Part shown: one piece after another, positions 61,487-64,000 of the stretch
Numbering within the stretch: position 1 is the stretch's first letter
Layout of the letters: the number at the start of each line of letters is the position of its first letter
DNA from: Acidobacteriota bacterium
GTDB lineage: Bacteria; Actinomycetota; Acidimicrobiia; ATN3
Assembly: GCA_003577105.1 (NCBI GenBank)
Contig: QEUQ01000003.1
Span: forward strand, 31,392-95,391
Direction of reading: 5' to 3'
Length of the DNA: 64,000 nt
Notes under the pieces: model-generated
What the model saw: the letters and a program-made list of their open reading frames with translations, nothing else
What the model was told of the DNA's origin: nothing
Database searches by the model: none
Program-made: the position numbers and the translations under genes

Positions 61487-61779
61487 CGCCGATCCTCCAC
61501 CACGATCGACGAGAGGCTAGTGCCGACACCGGCCTTCTTCCGAGCGCGTTGTGTGACCTCGGGCGCGGGCCGTTTCATGCGGGTCGAGGGCTGGGCCAGC
61601 AAACCGGCCTTCGCGAGCCTGGCGCGGATTTGTTCGGCCTCGCTGCCAGCCAAATCCGGGTCAATTGCTGCTTCAAGGACGGCCGTTGCCCACTGGTTCA
61701 AGCTCTTACCATTTGCAGCGGCAGCCTCTTTTAGTTCCGTCGCGAGTTCATCTGGGAGTCTTAGTGTCATTTGATACAT
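61483..61779 (-). CDS. Ribbon-helix-helix antitoxin
   Basis: A 98-residue protein from ATG 61779. Its N-terminus YQMTLRLPDELATELKEAAA and the GKSLNQWATAVLEAAI helix match HicB/CopG-like ribbon-helix-helix antitoxins. The C-terminal basic-to-acidic part would wrap the VapC-like toxin. A perfect 11-base dyad overlaps the start. ATG 61770 (MTLRLP) is the alternative start. Open frame continues to 61824 without family similarity. Confidence 0.82.
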   Translation of the reverse strand: MYQMTLRLPDELATELKEAAAANGKSLNQWATAVLEAAIDPDLAGSEAEQIRARLAKAGLLAQPSTRMKRPAPEVTQRARKKAGVGTSLSSIVVEDRR

Positions 61780-61806
61780 GCTGTCATGATAGCACTCATG
61801 ACAGCA
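61779..61806. promoter_or_regulatory. Perfect 11-base inverted repeat, probable antitoxin operator
   Basis: TGCTGTCATGA at 61779-61789 and TCATGACAGCA at 61796-61806, with a 6-base spacer, are exact reverse complements. The left arm ends on the first base of the antitoxin start codon. Ribbon-helix-helix antitoxins bind such dyads to control their own operon. Confidence 0.7.
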
Positions 61807-61825
61807 GCGCGACCGGCCGGGCAAG

Positions 61826-61853
61826 TTGACATCGGGTCGCTATCTGCCATAAT
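61826..61853 (+). promoter_or_regulatory. Sigma-70-type promoter for the secreted-protein gene
   Basis: TTGACA at 61826-61831 and CATAAT at 61848-61853, with a 16-base spacer. The -35 box is perfect and the -10 differs in one base. Transcription would start near 61860, about 55 bases before ATG 61914. Confidence 0.6.
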
Positions 61854-61939
61854 CACGCATTGGATCTAATTGCCTCCGCTCGGGCGCGTAGTGAACCCAG
61901 ACAGGAATAGACAATGGGGAGTCCAGGGCCGATGCAAAC

Positions 61940-64000
61940 TTGCGGAATTCGACTGAGGGGGGGGCGCTCGCTGCCACGTTAGTCCTACTGGCCCAACTGA
62001 TAGTCGTGGCAATCCTGCATGATGAGGCAGAGGCGCAAGTTCAGCCGCCGCTACCTTGCCCGGCCGACGAGTCCACTCGAGACTCCGTCATCTACGGTGA
62101 CGCGAACTGGAGCTACACAAACGTCAACGGCACGGCAAGGGCGATTGGCATCGACACGATTGCGAGCTACGGCAACACTGGATCGGGCTGTAGTAATGAG
62201 TGGAATTTTGCCTCCCCCTCCGCACCCAACGCGGATGTAGTGGAGCACTTGGGTGCAGCCGTTGAGGTTCCTAATATGTCGCCCCCTGCGCGCGGCACCT
62301 TCTGGTTCACTCAGTACTACGAAGGCAAGATTCTCATCGCTCATTTCAGCGCGTGTGCGAATAACCCGCTCCCTGGTGCCCAGCCCGGCAGCAACGTGAA
62401 TAGCGGGTGCACAACGGGCTCCCAATCGATTGGCGAGTTCGATCCGGAGACCCGCACCTACAACCGGCTTGACATCAAGGGCGCGGACTCTCGTGCGCTG
62501 ACCAAGGGATCTGTCGCCGACATCGAGGTTGATCGCGACCGCCGTCGCCTTTATTACATCGGCGAACCCAACTACATCGGTTACTTCGAGAGGACGCCAG
62601 ACGGATCTTCCTGGGATCTGAATTCCGGAGCGCACATTTCAATGGCTCACGCCAAGGCCTACTGGAACAGTTGCACAATAGATAACCCCGGGCCCGGTTC
62701 TGGCTGGCCTCCCTTTCCAAGCCCGCCCAATCCGGCTCCGTGCTTCGACGGCCCTACGATCGCAGCCAATCAATTGACGTTGCTGCCGACCGGAGATATA
62801 GCGGTAACCGACTGGGTCGGAAAGCGCGTCCTTGTCTTTGACGGCAATCTCAGTAGAGCTCCGGCAGCTATTCAGACTCCAGAATCGCATCGGTGGGGAT
62901 GTGATTTTGACAACTTCGCGTGGGTGAACTGCAAGGCGACTTCGTACCTCCAGCCACTCTCTATCGAATCCTCTCCGGTGTGTGCGGGCTTCACGAGCAA
63001 CGGCAAGAAGTGCAGGAAGGCTAGATTCGTAGTCAACTTCGACACCTTGAGCCCCGGCGATCACCACCCGATCCAGGAGTACATCTGGGATTCAGGGGAA
63101 GGGAGCGAGTCAGGTGGATTTTATGGGATGAGCTCTCGCCCAGTTGTTGTCAAGGCGCAGGTCCTGAAAACCCCTAATGCCAGCAACCCGTCACAGGATC
63201 GCTACGAGTGGCTCGATGGCGTGGGATTCGGCGAGACAGCGGCAAGTGTACGTGGGATCAATTATGACTCCGATGGCAATCTTTGGGTTGGAGCTTTTGA
63301 CGCCCGTGACCCGGCTGGGTTTTCTCAGTACGATCCGACGGAGGTCCAGGTATTTGTGCCTCAGCTCGATTCGAGTGCACCCGGAGGCCAGCGGTTCCCG
63401 TGGCACCAGCAATCAGCACCGGGCCCCGGCGACGCGCAATGCAATCTGTGGACCCCCTCTGTTAGGGGCAACTACCTTGTATGTCTGCCCGAATCGACTG
63501 CGGAATCAAAGCGGCGATTCCTCTCTTCCGGGAGGTATGTCGACAGTTTCGTCCAAGCCGGCGCCGACATGTACTGGGGGGGCTGGGCAGGCAGTTTCGA
63601 AGGTGTGATCAGAACAAACCCGGGCATGTGGCCTCCGAGGTTTGAGGAAATCGGGGGCCAGCCAATCCCGTCACAACCGGGGTCGGTTTGGCGCTCGGAC
63701 AAGCGCAAGGGGGATCCGTGTCGAAATGCGTCGATGTTGCCATCCCTACCGTGGCCAGACGCCTACCAGACCATGATCTGCCAGTACCAGGAGCGGTTGG
63801 TCAAGGACAAGAACGACCCTAATGTGTCGGTAAAAAACAGAGAGCATATTGGTGCAATTCGCACCCCCGATACTATGCAGAGGGACTATTTCAACACGTA
63901 CGGCGATCTGATTGACCAGCAAGTACATCTGGTATTTGACCCAGATCACAGCGCGGTCTGGACGACTGTGCAATCCATGTGGGCATGTGGCTCGAAGCGC
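61940..64000 (+). CDS. Large secreted protein of unknown function, 3' end outside window
   Basis: An uninterrupted frame of 687 codons to the window edge. From TTG 61940 the product starts with a short Arg-containing region, a hydrophobic stretch (ALAATLVLLAQLIVVAIL) and an AEA cleavage-like site, so it is exported. The mature part is rich in Trp, Tyr, Pro and Asn and has many Cys, with segments such as DSDGNLWVGAFDA that resemble turns of a beta-propeller. No family is recognised. The alternative start ATG 61914 is better placed but out of frame by one G (see the G8 tract). Confidence 0.7.
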   Translation, partial: MRNSTEGGALAATLVLLAQLIVVAILHDEAEAQVQPPLPCPADESTRDSVIYGDANWSYTNVNGTARAIGIDTIASYGNTGSGCSNEWNFASPSAPNADVVEHLGAAVEVPNMSPPARGTFWFTQYYEGKILIAHFSACANNPLPGAQPGSNVNSGCTTGSQSIGEFDPETRTYNRLDIKGADSRALTKGSVADIEVDRDRRRLYYIGEPNYIGYFERTPDGSSWDLNSGAHISMAHAKAYWNSCTIDNPGPGSGWPPFPSPPNPAPCFDGPTIAANQLTLLPTGDIAVTDWVGKRVLVFDGNLSRAPAAIQTPESHRWGCDFDNFAWVNCKATSYLQPLSIESSPVCAGFTSNGKKCRKARFVVNFDTLSPGDHHPIQEYIWDSGEGSESGGFYGMSSRPVVVKAQVLKTPNASNPSQDRYEWLDGVGFGETAASVRGINYDSDGNLWVGAFDARDPAGFSQYDPTEVQVFVPQLDSSAPGGQRFPWHQQSAPGPGDAQCNLWTPSVRGNYLVCLPESTAESKRRFLSSGRYVDSFVQAGADMYWGGWAGSFEGVIRTNPGMWPPRFEEIGGQPIPSQPGSVWRSDKRKGDPCRNASMLPSLPWPDAYQTMICQYQERLVKDKNDPNVSVKNREHIGAIRTPDTMQRDYFNTYGDLIDQQVHLVFDPDHSAVWTTVQSMWACGSKR
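61957..61964 (+). repeat. Run of eight G at the start of the secreted-protein gene
   Basis: A G8 tract lies between the well-placed ATG at 61914 (AGGA 7 bases upstream) and the signal-peptide frame. In the sequence as given, ATG 61914 reads to a TAG at 61980-61982. With nine G (or six) it would read straight into the large frame. Confidence 0.8.

Overview
The window looks like a chromosomal segment of an actinobacterium (Actinomycetota), GC-rich by eye. Supporting genes are a WhiB iron-sulfur regulator, a mycothiol S-conjugate amidase, an F420-type LLM oxidoreductase, a BldD-type regulator with its c-di-GMP signature, a wax-ester/triacylglycerol synthase and a tandem ArsA-type ATPase pair near whiB. 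Several features point away from Streptomyces or mycobacteria and towards a deeper lineage such as Thermoleophilia or Acidimicrobiia, but I cannot place it without a tree. Many genes overlap by 1 to 8 bases, and GTG and TTG starts are common. Three places fit a CTG start inside a CTGA stop/start overlap.

Layout. 0.2-17.2 kb: an extracellular polysaccharide locus with a sugar oxidoreductase fusion, an asparagine synthetase-type amidotransferase, a flippase, a methyltransferase, four glycosyltransferases, a heparinase II/III-like protein, an initiating sugar-phosphate transferase and a convergent O-antigen ligase-like gene. 17.2-24.1 kb: fatty-acid oxidation (enoyl-CoA hydratase, acyl-CoA dehydrogenase), mycothiol detoxification, an F420 oxidoreductase and an SDR enzyme. 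24.2-30.4 kb: a compact nitrous oxide reduction operon, nosZ - membrane protein - nosD - nosF - nosY, whose NosZ is tethered to the membrane behind an acidic cytoplasmic tail. 30.4-36 kb: a degenerate histidine-kinase-like protein, 3-hydroxyacyl-CoA dehydrogenase, a lipoprotein and two cyclophilins. 36-39 kb: bldD - ask - asd, coupled by stop/start overlaps. 39-43 kb: storage and sterol-type lipid genes. 43-48 kb: tRNA-Pro, a receiver protein, a STAS protein, the ArsA pair, NfeD and WhiB. 48-58 kb: hydrolases, a Nudix enzyme, a metallo-beta-lactamase-fold enzyme, a copper chaperone, a membrane cytochrome c, aldehyde dehydrogenase, an RNA helicase and a phytoene desaturase-like oxidoreductase. 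58-60.3 kb: a class III aminotransferase with a kinase-like partner.

The accessory part is at the right. At 54.3-54.8 kb lies the decayed remnant of a DUF222/HNH-type gene that still carries a perfect LexA (SOS) box. At 60.3-61.8 kb two toxin-antitoxin pairs face each other (Phd/RelE and RHH/VapC), each with a repeat or dyad that looks like its operator. From 61.9 kb to the window edge runs a large secreted-protein gene of unknown function. Its start region contains a run of eight G, and one more G would join a better start and ribosome site to the reading frame.

Working together: the first region would build and export a surface glycan. The nos operon would remove N2O as an electron sink, and the membrane cytochrome c and CopZ-like protein 25 kb away are candidate but unproven helpers. 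The BldD/aspartate-family operon, WhiB/ArsA group and receiver/STAS genes are the regulatory layer.
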